A stretch of 31,852 nt of DNA, taken from contig DCJC01000020.1 in assembly GCA_002317355.1 (NCBI GenBank), forward strand, positions 1 through 31,852, written 5' to 3'. The DNA comes from Prevotellaceae bacterium UBA1710 (GTDB lineage: Bacteria; Bacteroidota; Bacteroidia; Bacteroidales; Bacteroidaceae). Below, piece by piece: positions 13,613 to 22,230 of this stretch (within the stretch, counting starts at the first letter, position 1; each line of letters begins with the position of its first letter). Under the pieces are notes generated by a model. That model did no database searches. It was not told where the DNA came from and was given only the letters and a program-made list of their open reading frames with translations. Position numbers and translations under genes: made by a program.

Positions 13613-14410
13613 TCATTTTTTTTCGGGGGCTACCCCTACTCCGAACAAAGCGAAGTCGCCTTTGATGGGGTCATCGGGCCATATCTCGCGGAGCTTTTGG
13701 GAGAGTTTGAGGGCGGCGGTCATGCTTGTGCTCTTGCTGCTGATGAGACCGAGCTTGACGGCTTCCTGCTGTACGTGCGTGTCCATTGGGATGATGAGGG
13801 TGCGCTTGTCGATGATGTCGCTCCAGATGCCGAGGTCAACGGGGGAGTTGTCGCGTACCATCCAACGGAGGAACATACATACGCGCTTGCACGATGAGGT
13901 GGCGTCCTTGGGGATGACTCCTACGCTGCCATGCTCTGCAAACCATGCTGTGATGGCTTTCACGGCTTCGAGGGCGGTGAGCTTGGTGGTGTGGAGGTTA
14001 TCCCTTACGCTTTCCATGAAGCCTCTCATAGAGCCGTATTGCTCTATCATCTGCGCCAATGCGTTGAGGAAGTCGTTCATCATGGCTTTGGTGTATAGTC
14101 GGTAGAAGCACTCGTCAGTATGGGGCACGATGGCTTCGTAGTCACGGTTCTTGAGCCATTGCGCATAGTCGCCCTCTATCCTAAGACTCTCTATCTTGGG
14201 AAGGAACTGTTTCCTGCTGCCGTAGCTGATGGCAGAGGCTATAAAGGCAAGGAGTTCCTTGTTGGTATCTCCCTTCACCTGGTGCATGAACCATGAGGGA
14301 TCGCCAACAAGAAACTCCTTGTTCTCGTATTTATCGGCTAATGCCGAAAGATGATTACAAATTACTGATGGTAAGTTACTTGTAGGGTTCTTGGAATTGC
14401 TTTTTGTCAT
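13613..14410 (-). CDS. TIGR02757 / DUF2400 family protein
   Basis: A 265-residue protein that fits the TIGR02757 (DUF2400) family. Recognisable pieces are YENKEFLVGDPSWFMHQV, the segment LLAFIASAISYGSRKQFLPKI, GVIPKDATSSCKRVCMFLRW followed by MVRDNSPVDLGIWSDI, then IPMDTHVQQEAVKLGL and a terminal DPIKGDFALFGVG. Function is unknown; the helical repeats and DTHV segment recall HhH-GPD-type DNA-glycosylase folds, but that is only a resemblance. The first 20 residues are low in complexity and lie in a stretch related to the GTAACTT repeat upstream, so the true start may be slightly later. It follows uxaB with a 38-bp gap and may share its transcript. Confidence 0.85.
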   Translation of the reverse strand: MTKSNSKNPTSNLPSVICNHLSALADKYENKEFLVGDPSWFMHQVKGDTNKELLAFIASAISYGSRKQFLPKIESLRIEGDYAQWLKNRDYEAIVPHTDECFYRLYTKAMMNDFLNALAQMIEQYGSMRGFMESVRDNLHTTKLTALEAVKAITAWFAEHGSVGVIPKDATSSCKRVCMFLRWMVRDNSPVDLGIWSDIIDKRTLIIPMDTHVQQEAVKLGLISSKSTSMTAALKLSQKLREIWPDDPIKGDFALFGVGVAPEKK

Positions 14411-14413
14411 ACA

Positions 14414-14452
14414 GGTAACTTGGTAACTTGGTAATTTGTAATTCGTAATTAT
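14414..14452. repeat. GGTAACTT short tandem repeat
   Basis: GGTAACTT, GGTAACTT, GGTAATTT, then GTAATTC and GTAATTA: roughly 8-bp units that fill the gap between uxaB and the TIGR02757 gene and run into the uxaB stop codon. Confidence 0.6.
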
Positions 14453-15933
14453 AATATAGACTTAACAGTCTCGAGCATGCCCTTTGACTGGATGTCGTTC
14501 AGGAAGCCTTCAACCATGTCTGTGAGACCAGGGATGGTGTTGAGGTTGCCGTGCTCGCCCCAGATCCAGTCGGCTGCAAGTACGCCTTCTGCCACCTTGC
14601 GTGTGTCGTTGGTTGCCCAAAGCTCTGTGAGGAGATCCATGATCTTCTGATCGTCGTTTGGCTGGATAGGTGCACCGTCAGCGCGTGTGCCACCCTTGTA
14701 GTAGGTGATGATGGCTGCAAGACCGAGTACGAGACCCTTAGGAAGCTCACCCTTACGCTCGAGATATACCTTCACTCCTGGGAGGTCGCGTGCCTGGAAC
14801 TTAGGGAATGAGTTGAGCATGATTGATGTAACCTGATGGTCAACGTATGGGTTGTCGAAGCGCTCGAGTACGTCGGCAGCAAACTTCTGAAGCTCGTCCA
14901 TTGGGAGGTTGAGAGTCTGCATGAGCTCGTCGTACTGCACCTTCTTGATGTATGGACCAACTACCTCGTGGTGGAGTGCATCGCGAACGATGTTGATGCC
15001 AGAGAGGTAAGCAACAGGAGAGAGAACGGTGTGTGGACCGTTGAGGAGTGTTACCTTACGCTCGTGGTATGGTGCCTCTGACTCTGCGATGAGTACGTTG
15101 AGACCTGCCTGATCTGCTGGGAATTCCTTGCGGAGCTCCTCGCATGTCATGTTCTCTGCCTTCTCGATAACCCAGAGGTGGAAGATCTCTGCCTGAACGA
15201 CGAGGTTGTCCTTATAGCCGATCTTCTCCTGAATCTGTGCGATCTCATTGCGTGGGAAGCCCGGTACGATACGGTCAACGAGTGTTGCGCATACGTAGTT
15301 GTACTTCTCGAACCACTCAGAGAATGCTGCAGCCTTCTCACCGAAGTCTTCCTTCCAGAGCTCGATGTACTTGCGGATGCAGTCCTTGAGGTGGTGACCG
15401 TTGAGGAAGATAAGCTCACAAGGCATGATGATAAGACCCTTTGTTGGGTCGCCGTCGAATGCGTTGAAGCGGTTCCAGAGAAGCTGTGTGAGCTTGCCTG
15501 GGTATGAAGAAGCAGGTGCGTCGGAAAGCTTGCAGCTTGGGTCGAATGCGATACCAGCCTCAGTAGTGTTGGAGATAACGAAACGAATCTCTGGCTGCTC
15601 TGCGAGAGCCTGATAAGCCCAGTGCTGTGCGTATGGGTCGATAGCACGGCTTACGACGTCGATACGGTCGAGCTGGTTTACAGCCTCGCCATTGAGACGT
15701 CCCTGAAGATTAACGTGGTAGAGGCAGTCCTGACCATTGAGCCACTGTACCATACCGCGGTCGATTGGCTGAACGATGACAACAGAGCCGTTGAAATTGG
15801 TCTTTGCATTCATGTTCCATACAATCCAATCTACGAATGCACGAAGGAAGTTGCCCTCACCAAACTGGATGATTCTCTCTGGCATAGCACTCTTAGGAGC
15901 TGTGCGCTTGTTTAAAGCTGGTAATTTTGCCAT
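14449..15933 (-). CDS. uxaB: Tagaturonate reductase (altronate oxidoreductase)
   Basis: A 494-residue member of the mannitol dehydrogenase / uronate reductase family. The nucleotide-binding start is ERIIQFGEGNFLRAFVDWIV (about 20-39), followed by VVIVQPIDRGMVQWLNGQDC, ISNTTEAGIAFDP and LNGPHTVLSPVAYLSG; these match tagaturonate reductases more closely than mannitol or fructuronate enzymes. It converts D-tagaturonate to D-altronate with NADH in galacturonate (pectin) breakdown, in the cytoplasm. I chose the ATG at 15933 (MAKLPALNKR); the 17 extra residues upstream in the open frame look like leader. No uxaA or uxaC gene is nearby, so the pathway genes are dispersed. Codon use is strongly biased, suggesting good expression. 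Confidence 0.92.
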   Translation of the reverse strand: MAKLPALNKRTAPKSAMPERIIQFGEGNFLRAFVDWIVWNMNAKTNFNGSVVIVQPIDRGMVQWLNGQDCLYHVNLQGRLNGEAVNQLDRIDVVSRAIDPYAQHWAYQALAEQPEIRFVISNTTEAGIAFDPSCKLSDAPASSYPGKLTQLLWNRFNAFDGDPTKGLIIMPCELIFLNGHHLKDCIRKYIELWKEDFGEKAAAFSEWFEKYNYVCATLVDRIVPGFPRNEIAQIQEKIGYKDNLVVQAEIFHLWVIEKAENMTCEELRKEFPADQAGLNVLIAESEAPYHERKVTLLNGPHTVLSPVAYLSGINIVRDALHHEVVGPYIKKVQYDELMQTLNLPMDELQKFAADVLERFDNPYVDHQVTSIMLNSFPKFQARDLPGVKVYLERKGELPKGLVLGLAAIITYYKGGTRADGAPIQPNDDQKIMDLLTELWATNDTRKVAEGVLAADWIWGEHGNLNTIPGLTDMVEGFLNDIQSKGMLETVKSIL

Positions 15934-15981
15934 AGTTAGTTTTTTTGTATTTATAAAGTTAACCAAAGTTTTATGTGGTTG

Positions 15982-15989
15982 CAAAATTA
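15982..15989 (-). promoter_or_regulatory. -7 element for uxaB
   Basis: Minus-strand TAATTTTG, about 50 bp upstream of the chosen ATG. The surrounding TTGCAAAATTAAT sequence is partly repeated at 15998-16008. No clear -33 box at 19-21 bp. Confidence 0.45.
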
Positions 15990-16048
15990 ATAATTTTTTG
16001 CAAAATAATACTCCTTATAGGAGTAGAAAATGGAAATATTAAAATTTA

Positions 16049-16972
16049 TTAACGCAAACGCACTTCCACAACAAGTCCTTCGTTTGCGAGGATGGTGTTT
16101 TTGAATATTTCCTTTGCCTCCTTGAGAAGTGGTTCCTCGTTCATGAATCGCTTGCTGTAATGCCCTAACATTAATTGAGTTGCATTGGCATCTCTTGCTG
16201 TCATGGCAGCCTCTTTTGCGGTGGAATGGAGGTACTTCACAGCCTTCTCCTTGAATTCCTCTGTATAGGTGGATTCATGGTAGAGTAGGGTGACGTCCTT
16301 GACCTTTTCTGCAAGTTCGGGCATGTATCTCGTGTCGGAACAATAGGCGTATGAGCGCACTGGGTCGGGCGACTCGGTAAGGAGTTCATTCTTAATGACT
16401 TCACCTTCGGGAGAAGTCCAGTCGAGCCCCGCCTTGATATTGTTTATCTGTGATGTAGGAATGCCATAGAAATCAATCATGTCGCGGCGTATGTGGCGGT
16501 TGCCTTCCTTCTCACGGAAGAGGAATCCGCAGCAATGCACGCGATGGCATAGAGGTATGCTTTCCACGGTAAGGGAGCGGTCTTCATAGATGACCTGCTG
16601 CTTGTTGGTGTCAACGGCATGGAAGACGACCTCGAAGTCGAGTCCGCCGCAGAAGGTCTTGAGCTCGAGGTTGAGGAGCTCTTCGTATTCGCCTGGGGCA
16701 TAGATATGGAGTGGGGCTGTGCGGCCGTTGAGACCGAAGGTGCTTATCATGCCTACGAGTCCGAGCACGTGATCGCCATGCAGATGCGAGATGAATACGG
16801 CATACACCTTCGTGAAGTTGAGGCGTGACTTCCTTACTGACAGCTGCGTGCCTTCGCCGCAATCGACCATGAAGAGTTTGCCCCTTATCTCCACGATCTG
16901 TGAAGAGGGGTTATGTCTGCCTGTAGGGAGGGCAGAGCCGCATCCTAATATGTGAACTTTGAAGGGTTGCAT
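16049..16972 (-). CDS. rnz: Ribonuclease Z
   Basis: A 307-residue metallo-beta-lactamase-fold tRNA 3' endonuclease. It opens with VHILGCGSALPTGRHNPSSQ, the RNase Z-type entry, and has FMVDCGEGTQ and the zinc motif HLHGDH (63-68). Later ligands sit in RVHCCGFLF, YCSDTRYMPE, LLYHESTY and LMLGHYSKRF. Length is that of the short bacterial form. The enzyme trims the 3' trailer from tRNA precursors, especially those without an encoded CCA. It lies between the lipoprotein gene and uxaB on the same strand but with sizeable gaps, so it is probably its own unit. Confidence 0.96.
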   Translation of the reverse strand: MQPFKVHILGCGSALPTGRHNPSSQIVEIRGKLFMVDCGEGTQLSVRKSRLNFTKVYAVFISHLHGDHVLGLVGMISTFGLNGRTAPLHIYAPGEYEELLNLELKTFCGGLDFEVVFHAVDTNKQQVIYEDRSLTVESIPLCHRVHCCGFLFREKEGNRHIRRDMIDFYGIPTSQINNIKAGLDWTSPEGEVIKNELLTESPDPVRSYAYCSDTRYMPELAEKVKDVTLLYHESTYTEEFKEKAVKYLHSTAKEAAMTARDANATQLMLGHYSKRFMNEEPLLKEAKEIFKNTILANEGLVVEVRLR

Positions 16973-16984
16973 GATGTTTTTTTG

Positions 16985-17119
16985 AAGGAGTAGTAAGGAG
17001 TGCTAGTAGTTCAAGGAGTTCAAAACGATAGTATTTAACGCGAAAGGTTGTACGCGAACCGTTATATCCAGACATTCGTCTTGTACTCCTTGAACTCCTT
17101 GTACTCCTTATTACTCCTT
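16985..17119. repeat. AAGGAGT inverted minisatellite between rnz and the lipoprotein gene
   Basis: The left block (16985-17023) and the right block (17081-17119) are built from AAGGAGT-type 9- to 10-mers in opposite orientation and match well as inverted repeats. A 57-bp loop separates them. On the minus strand the first block begins a few bases after the lipoprotein stop codon, so it could act as an mRNA 3'-end structure. Confidence 0.65.
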
Positions 17120-17126
17120 AGAAAAA

Positions 17127-17678
17127 TTACTTCTGTCTCTTGTAAACGAATATTCCCTTGGAACTCTCAAGTTCGAGGCTGTCTGCACCGAGTGTCAGAA
17201 CGTCAAAGGTGTCGGTATTGAGAATCAGCTTGGCATTGCAGATAGCCCATGCCGTGTAAGGCTTGCTCTCTGCCTCTATGCTGCTCTCCACGCTACCATC
17301 CTCATGGATGGTGAAATCTTTGTCAAGAGCTGTCCAACGACCTAACAGAGTGGTGAGATTCACTACCTTATGGGCGATGTTCTCATCACCTGACTTATAG
17401 AATGTCACAGCCATTCTGTCGCCTGCCATCATACCACCTTGAACATCGCTGCCTTGCTCCTCGTCGATGGTGAATGAGAGGGTGTTTCCTTCGTCTGTGA
17501 CAAGCTCGAGAGTGTTCATCATACTGCCTTTCCCGCATCTGCCATAGACGGTAGAGTCGGCAACCTCGGTCTTGAGCGTATCACTTTGTGCCTCAGACTT
17601 TTCTGTCTTGTTGCCATCGCAACTTGCGAGCAGCATAAGTCCGCTGCACAATGCTGTAAATATAATTGATTTTTTCAT
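17127..17678 (-). CDS. Lipocalin-like lipoprotein
   Basis: A 183-residue predicted lipoprotein. It has a signal peptide MKKSIIFTALCSGLMLLASC with lipobox LASC (Cys20), followed by a short Ser/Lys/Glu-rich linker. The rest alternates strands (TLELVTDEGNTLSFTIDEE, RMAVTFYKSGD, and LLGRWTALDKDFTIHEDGSV), the last being typical of Bacteroidetes lipocalin-like domains. It should be anchored in the cell envelope; no ligand can be named. The gene sits alone between mazG and rnz, with minisatellites on both sides. Confidence 0.8.
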   Translation of the reverse strand: MKKSIIFTALCSGLMLLASCDGNKTEKSEAQSDTLKTEVADSTVYGRCGKGSMMNTLELVTDEGNTLSFTIDEEQGSDVQGGMMAGDRMAVTFYKSGDENIAHKVVNLTTLLGRWTALDKDFTIHEDGSVESSIEAESKPYTAWAICNAKLILNTDTFDVLTLGADSLELESSKGIFVYKRQK

Positions 17679-17692
17679 TTTTTTTCTTTTCC

Positions 17693-17776
17693 CTTTACTC
17701 TTTACTCTTTACCCTTTACTCTTTACTCTTTACCCTTTACCCTTTACTCTTTACTCTTTACTCTTTATTCTTTACT
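17693..17776. repeat. Heptad tandem repeat CTTTACT/CTTTACC
   Basis: Twelve contiguous 7-bp units with only C/T variation (one unit reads CTTTATT). On the minus strand they read AGTAAAG/GGTAAAG. The block starts inside the mazG stop region (the TAA at 17774-17772 is part of a unit) and fills the gap to the lipoprotein gene. The same heptad follows hisB at 23331-23386. Confidence 0.9.
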
Positions 17777-18563
17777 CTTTCCCCTCGAGCCCCTTCGCCT
17801 CATTCCATAGGGCATCCATCTCTTCGAGAGACATCTCGGTCATAGGCTTACCCATTTCCTTTGATTTCTGCTCGATGTAGTTGAATCGGCGAGTGAATTT
17901 CTGGTTTGTTTTCTCGAGTGCGGTATCAGGGTTGAGATGATACAATCTTGCAGCATTTACAAGAGAGAACAGGAAGTCACCAAGTTCCTCGAGAGAGCGC
18001 TCCTTGTCTTCCTTGCGAATCTCAGCCTCGAGCTCAGCAAGTTCCTCGTGCACCTTAGCCCACACATCCTCCTTCTTCTCCCAGTCGAAGCCTACGTTAG
18101 TGGCTTTGTCCTGAATGCGGTATGCCTTGATAAGGCTTGGCAGTGAGCTTGGTACGCCAGAGAGGACGGTTTTGTTTCCGTCTTTCTCCTTCTGCTTGAT
18201 CTGCTCCCATACGGCACTCACGTCATCGCTTGTCTCAGCCTTTGCTTCACCGTAGATGTGAGGGTGGCGGAAGATGAGTTTGTCGGCTTCCTTGTTGCAG
18301 ACGTCGGCAATATCAAATTCGCCTTTCTCGCGACCGATGATAGAGTAGAAGATGACATGCTCGAGCACGTCACCAAGTTCTTTCTGGATTTCCTTTGGCT
18401 CGTTCTGCATGATAGCATCGCAGAGCTCGTAGGCTTCCTCTATGGTGTGTGGGCGCAGCGACTCATTGGTCTGCTTGCGATCCCATGGGCACTTGATGCG
18501 TAGATTGTCGAGAACGTCGATCAGTCTGCCAAAGGCCTCAAGTTTTTCTTCTCTTGTATGCAA
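17772..18563 (-). CDS. mazG: Nucleoside triphosphate pyrophosphohydrolase MazG
   Basis: A 263-residue two-domain MazG. The N-terminal domain opens FGRLIDVLDNLRIKCPWDRKQ, then has the metal-binding pattern EEAYE (42-46) followed by KELGDVLEHV (61-70). A second, degenerate copy has ELAELEAEIRK and ELGDFLFSLVNAAR. The enzyme hydrolyses NTPs to NMPs and pyrophosphate, clearing damaged nucleotides and influencing ppGpp. Length matches the standard long form. A canonical promoter lies upstream, back-to-back with that of valS. The last codons and stop are formed by a heptad repeat. Confidence 0.95.
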   Translation of the reverse strand: MHTREEKLEAFGRLIDVLDNLRIKCPWDRKQTNESLRPHTIEEAYELCDAIMQNEPKEIQKELGDVLEHVIFYSIIGREKGEFDIADVCNKEADKLIFRHPHIYGEAKAETSDDVSAVWEQIKQKEKDGNKTVLSGVPSSLPSLIKAYRIQDKATNVGFDWEKKEDVWAKVHEELAELEAEIRKEDKERSLEELGDFLFSLVNAARLYHLNPDTALEKTNQKFTRRFNYIEQKSKEMGKPMTEMSLEEMDALWNEAKGLEGKE

Positions 18564-18593
18564 TTTTAGTTCGATGTTTTAAGATTTTCATTG

Positions 18594-18624
18594 CAAAAGT
18601 AGAAAAATAATGTGAGATACCAAA
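18594..18624 (-). promoter_or_regulatory. Promoter of mazG
   Basis: Minus strand: TTTG (18621-18624), 19-bp spacer, TACTTTTG (18594-18601), about 30 bp before the ATG. It lies back-to-back with the valS -7 element. Confidence 0.75.
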
Positions 18625-18643
18625 ATTTTTAAGAAAAAATATG

Positions 18644-18651
18644 TATCTTTG
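18644..18651 (+). promoter_or_regulatory. -7 element for valS
   Basis: TATCTTTG matches the consensus and is followed by a leader of about 95 nt. No clear -33 TTTG is seen at the expected distance. Confidence 0.55.
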
Positions 18652-18685
18652 CACCTCGATAATAAGGTACGCGCTCGTGTGTGTT

Positions 18686-18716
18686 AAAAAGCAATAGGGT
18701 AGAGCGGTGCTTTTTT
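18686..18716 (+). promoter_or_regulatory. Hairpin with T-run in the valS leader
   Basis: AAAAAGCA (18686-18693) pairs perfectly with TGCTTTTT (18708-18715). The 14-nt loop is purine-rich and the right arm is a T-run. It could be an attenuator or a weak terminator; no T-box signature is visible. Confidence 0.4.
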
Positions 18717-18751
18717 GATAGAAAGATAACAATAAAATCAATAAAAAATAA

Positions 18752-21454
18752 ATGGAATTAGCAAGTAAGTATGCTCCAAATGAAGTGGAGGCAAGATGGT
18801 ACCAGTATTGGCTGGACAACAAACTATTCAGTAGCAAACCTGATGGTCGTGAACCATACACAGTGGTTATTCCACCACCAAATGTGACAGGTGTGCTTCA
18901 CATGGGCCACATGCTCAACAATACTATTCAGGATATCCTTATCCGTAAGGCTCGTCTTGATGGTAAGAATGCTTGTTGGGTGCCAGGTACTGACCACGCT
19001 TCTATCGCAACTGAGGCAAAGGTTGTGAACAAGCTCGCTCAGCAGGGCATCAAGAAGCGCGACCTTACTCGTGAGGAGTTCCTCAAGCATGCCTGGGAGT
19101 GGACAGACGAGCACGGTGGCATCATCCTGAAGCAGTTGCGTAAGCTCGGTGCTTCATGTGACTGGGATCGTACTGCATTCACTATGGACGAGCTTCGTTC
19201 AGAGTCAGTGCTCAAGGTATTCGTTGACCTCTATGAGAAGGGCTACATCTATCGTGGTCTCCGCATGGTGAACTGGGATCCTAAGGCTCAGACCGTGCTT
19301 TCAACAGAGGAGGTTATCTACCGCGAGGAGAAGTCAAAGCTCTATCATCTGAAGTATTATGTTGCTGATGCTGACCAGAATCCAGTAGTGCTTACTGGTG
19401 AGGAAGGCGAGGTATTCCATAAGGATGAGAAGGGTTACTACGCTGTAGTTGCTACAACACGTCCTGAGACAATCATGGGTGATACAGCTATGTGTATCAA
19501 TCCGAAGGACCCAAAGAACCACTGGCTCCGCGGTCACAAGGTGATGGTTCCATTGGTAGGTCGTGTCATCCCTGTTATCGAGGACAGATACGTGGATATC
19601 GAGTTCGGTACTGGCTGTTTGAAGGTAACTCCAGCACATGACGTGAACGACTATAACCTCGGTAAGACACATAACCTCGAGACTATCGATATCTTCAACC
19701 CAGACGGTACTATCTCTGAGGCTGCAGGTATGTATGTAGGTCAGGATCGTATGGATGTACGTAAGCAGATTGCTGTTGACCTCGATGCTGCAGGTCTTAT
19801 GGATCATGTAGAGGATTACGACAACAAGGTAGGATATTCTGAGCGTAATCAGGATACGGCCGTTGAGCCACGCCTCTGTAAGCAGTGGTTCCTTGCTATG
19901 CAGCACATGGCAGATATCGCCCTTCCACCAGTACTCTCTGGTGAGTTGAAGTTCTATCCAAACAAGTACGTTACAACTTACAAGAACTGGCTCGAGAATA
20001 TTCAGGACTGGTGTATCTCACGTCAGCTTTGGTGGGGACACAGAATCCCTGCATACTTCCTTCCTGAGACAGCAGAAGGTGAGGAGCGCTTCGTTGTGGC
20101 TCTCACAGAGGAAGAGGCACTCAAGAAGGCACAGGCTATTGACCCATCAGTGACAGCAGCAGACCTCACTCGTGATGAGGATGCACTCGACACATGGTTC
20201 TCTTCTTGGTTGTGGCCTATCTCATTGTTTGATGGTATCAACAACCCTGGCAATGAGGAGATCAACTACTACTACCCAACATCAGACCTCGTAACAGGTC
20301 CGGATATCATCTTCTTCTGGGTAGCACGTATGATCATGGCTGGCTGTGAGTATCAGAAGCAGATTCCATTCAAGAACGTATATTTCACAGGTATCGTTCG
20401 TGACAAGCTCGGTCGTAAGATGAGTAAGTCACTCGGTAACTCTCCAGACCCACTTGACCTTATCGAGAGATATGGTGCTGACGGTGTTCGTATGGGTATG
20501 ATGCTTTCTGCTCCTGCAGGAAACGACATTCTCTTCGATGAGTCACTCTGCCAGCAGGGTATGGGCTTCTGTAATAAGATATGGAATGCCTTCCGCCTTG
20601 TTCAGGGTTGGGAGACTGCAGATATCGAGCAGCCAGAGGCAAGTAAGATTGCTATCAACTGGTTTGAGGCTAAGATGAAGGCTGCATACGCTGAGATTAA
20701 CGACCTCTACTCAAAGTATCGTCTTAACGAGGCATTGATGACTGCGTTCAAGCTCTTCACTGACGAGTTCTCTGGTTGGTATCTCGAGATGATCAAGCCA
20801 GGCTATCAGAAGCCAATCGACAAGCAGACATACGAGGCAACACTCCGTTTCTTCGACTATCTCATGCGTATCATCCACCCATTCATGCCATTCATCACAG
20901 AGGAGATCTGGCAGCACATCTACGACCGTAAGGATGGCGAGAGCATCATGGTAAGCACTGTGAAGTTTGACGCTATGACTGCTGCTGACGAGGCTATCAT
21001 CGCTGGTATCGAGATTGTGAAGAATATCGTAGCTGGTGTTCGTACTGTTCGTAACCAGAAGAACATCGCTCCTAAGGAGGTCCTCTCTCTCAAGGCTGTA
21101 GGCAGCAATGCAAATGCTCAGTATGACAGCGTTGTTATCAAGATGGCTAACCTTGACGGCATCGAGGTTGTTGCAGAGAAGAGTGCTGATGCAAGTGCAT
21201 TCATGGTAGGTACTTCTGAGTATGCAGTGCCACTCGGTAACCTTATCGACGTAGCTGCTGAGATAGAGAAGCTTGAGGCACAACTTAAGCACCTTGAGGG
21301 CTTCCTCGTAGGTGTTCGTAAGAAGTTGGGCAATGAGCGCTTCGTTCAGAATGCTAAGCCAGAGGTTGTAGCACTCGAGCGTAAGAAGGAGCAGGATTCT
21401 CTTGAGAAGATCGCTTCTATCCAGGCTTCTCTTGAGGAGCTTCGTAAGAAATAA
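18752..21454 (+). CDS. valS: Valyl-tRNA synthetase
   Basis: A 900-residue class I aminoacyl-tRNA synthetase that attaches valine to its tRNA. It has VVIPPPNVTGVLHMGHMLNN (HMGH at 50-53) and the KMSKS loop GRKMSKSLGNSPDP (556-560). Between them is the editing domain (VVATTRPETIMGDTAM, FGTGCLKVTPAHDVND). The anticodon-binding region follows (FITEEIWQHI), and a C-terminal coiled coil ends the protein (EIEKLEAQLKHLEGFL). Length is normal. It has its own -7 element and a structured leader, and a membrane-protein gene and hisB follow on the same strand. A 253-residue antisense open frame across the 3' part is a shadow. Confidence 0.98.
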   Translation: MELASKYAPNEVEARWYQYWLDNKLFSSKPDGREPYTVVIPPPNVTGVLHMGHMLNNTIQDILIRKARLDGKNACWVPGTDHASIATEAKVVNKLAQQGIKKRDLTREEFLKHAWEWTDEHGGIILKQLRKLGASCDWDRTAFTMDELRSESVLKVFVDLYEKGYIYRGLRMVNWDPKAQTVLSTEEVIYREEKSKLYHLKYYVADADQNPVVLTGEEGEVFHKDEKGYYAVVATTRPETIMGDTAMCINPKDPKNHWLRGHKVMVPLVGRVIPVIEDRYVDIEFGTGCLKVTPAHDVNDYNLGKTHNLETIDIFNPDGTISEAAGMYVGQDRMDVRKQIAVDLDAAGLMDHVEDYDNKVGYSERNQDTAVEPRLCKQWFLAMQHMADIALPPVLSGELKFYPNKYVTTYKNWLENIQDWCISRQLWWGHRIPAYFLPETAEGEERFVVALTEEEALKKAQAIDPSVTAADLTRDEDALDTWFSSWLWPISLFDGINNPGNEEINYYYPTSDLVTGPDIIFFWVARMIMAGCEYQKQIPFKNVYFTGIVRDKLGRKMSKSLGNSPDPLDLIERYGADGVRMGMMLSAPAGNDILFDESLCQQGMGFCNKIWNAFRLVQGWETADIEQPEASKIAINWFEAKMKAAYAEINDLYSKYRLNEALMTAFKLFTDEFSGWYLEMIKPGYQKPIDKQTYEATLRFFDYLMRIIHPFMPFITEEIWQHIYDRKDGESIMVSTVKFDAMTAADEAIIAGIEIVKNIVAGVRTVRNQKNIAPKEVLSLKAVGSNANAQYDSVVIKMANLDGIEVVAEKSADASAFMVGTSEYAVPLGNLIDVAAEIEKLEAQLKHLEGFLVGVRKKLGNERFVQNAKPEVVALERKKEQDSLEKIASIQASLEELRKK

Positions 21455-21467
21455 ATGAGATAAGAAG

Positions 21468-21511
21468 ACCAAGGATGGGGAAAGGCGCGATTTGCTATTC
21501 CCATTCTTGGT
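21468..21511 (+). terminator. Hairpin after valS
   Basis: ACCAAGGATGGG (21468-21479) pairs with CCCATTCTTGGT (21500-21511) with one G-T pair. Only a weak TATTAT follows, so read-through into the membrane-protein gene 24 bp later is plausible. Confidence 0.5.
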
Positions 21512-21534
21512 TATTATGATTTATAAACAAATCT

Positions 21535-22227
21535 ATGGAGTCAATATATCAATCTCGCGGTTTTGCGTCATGCTTGAAGCAGGGATTCGGATTAGTCCTT
21601 GCTCATCCTTGGAAAACCATAAAGACGATGGGACTTTGGGCTTTGGTAGAGTCTGTCCTTGCAGTTGCTTTTGCAAGTATCTATACTAAGGTATTAGTTG
21701 ACTATGTTACAGGCTCGCTTAAGCAGTCGTCTGCTTTGCCGTTTTATGGCTCAATCATTCTTTTTGTTCTTTGGGTGATATTGGGCTTGTTTGCTCCTTA
21801 TTGGTATTGCAAGAGGATATCTAAGGAGAGTAAAGCCATGGCACAGAATGAGGTTAAGAAACCAGAGGACGAGGAGGCTGTAAAAGAAGAAGAGGTTAAG
21901 GAGCCTGTAGTGAAGGTGAAGAAATCTAAGGTGTTTTTTGGTCATTTCCCTGATTTCGCAGGAATATTCATTATGTCGTTGTTCCTTGCTGTCTTGATGT
22001 CTATTCTTCCTATGTTCCCTTGCTTGGTAGCAGATCAGGCTTACCTGAGTAGTGTGGAAGGACATGTTAATTTCAACGATCCAGTCTTTATCCCAACTTC
22101 AGGTTATGTGTTTATGCTTGTACTGAGCATAATCTCTATGGCTATTGCATTGCTTCTTGAGTTGGTTTGCCCAGCAAGTGTGATGTACATGTATGGCTCT
22201 ATAGTGTCTGGATTAAATAAAAAATAA
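21535..22227 (+). CDS. Four-helix membrane protein of unknown function
   Basis: A 230-residue inner-membrane protein. Predicted helices lie at about 27-50 (TMGLWALVESVLAVAFASIY), 68-87 (FYGSIILFVLWVILGLFAPY), 140-165 (FAGIFIMSLFLAVLMSILPM) and 190-215 (GYVFMLVLSIISMAIALLLE). Between helices 2 and 3 is a charged, Glu/Lys/Val-rich loop (EDEEAVKEEEVKEPVVKVKK) that is probably cytoplasmic. I recognise no family motif. It lies 80 bp after valS and 3 bp before hisB, so it is probably co-transcribed with hisB, but no functional link to histidine synthesis can be read from the sequence. Confidence 0.75.
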   Translation: MESIYQSRGFASCLKQGFGLVLAHPWKTIKTMGLWALVESVLAVAFASIYTKVLVDYVTGSLKQSSALPFYGSIILFVLWVILGLFAPYWYCKRISKESKAMAQNEVKKPEDEEAVKEEEVKEPVVKVKKSKVFFGHFPDFAGIFIMSLFLAVLMSILPMFPCLVADQAYLSSVEGHVNFNDPVFIPTSGYVFMLVLSIISMAIALLLELVCPASVMYMYGSIVSGLNKK

Positions 22228-22230
22228 AAT

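Noticed and set aside
17693..17776. CRISPR or telomere-type array
   Set aside because: Contiguous 7-bp units with no spacers; a simple tandem repeat.
18652..18751. T-box riboswitch upstream of valS
   Set aside because: No T-box sequence or stem I specifier region is visible; only a short hairpin is present.
20711..21472. Long antisense frame (253 codons) across the 3' part of valS
   Set aside because: It is a codon-bias shadow of a highly expressed gene, with Leu/Ser/His-rich composition and no motif. Similar shadows lie over gdhA, uxaB and the CapD-type gene.
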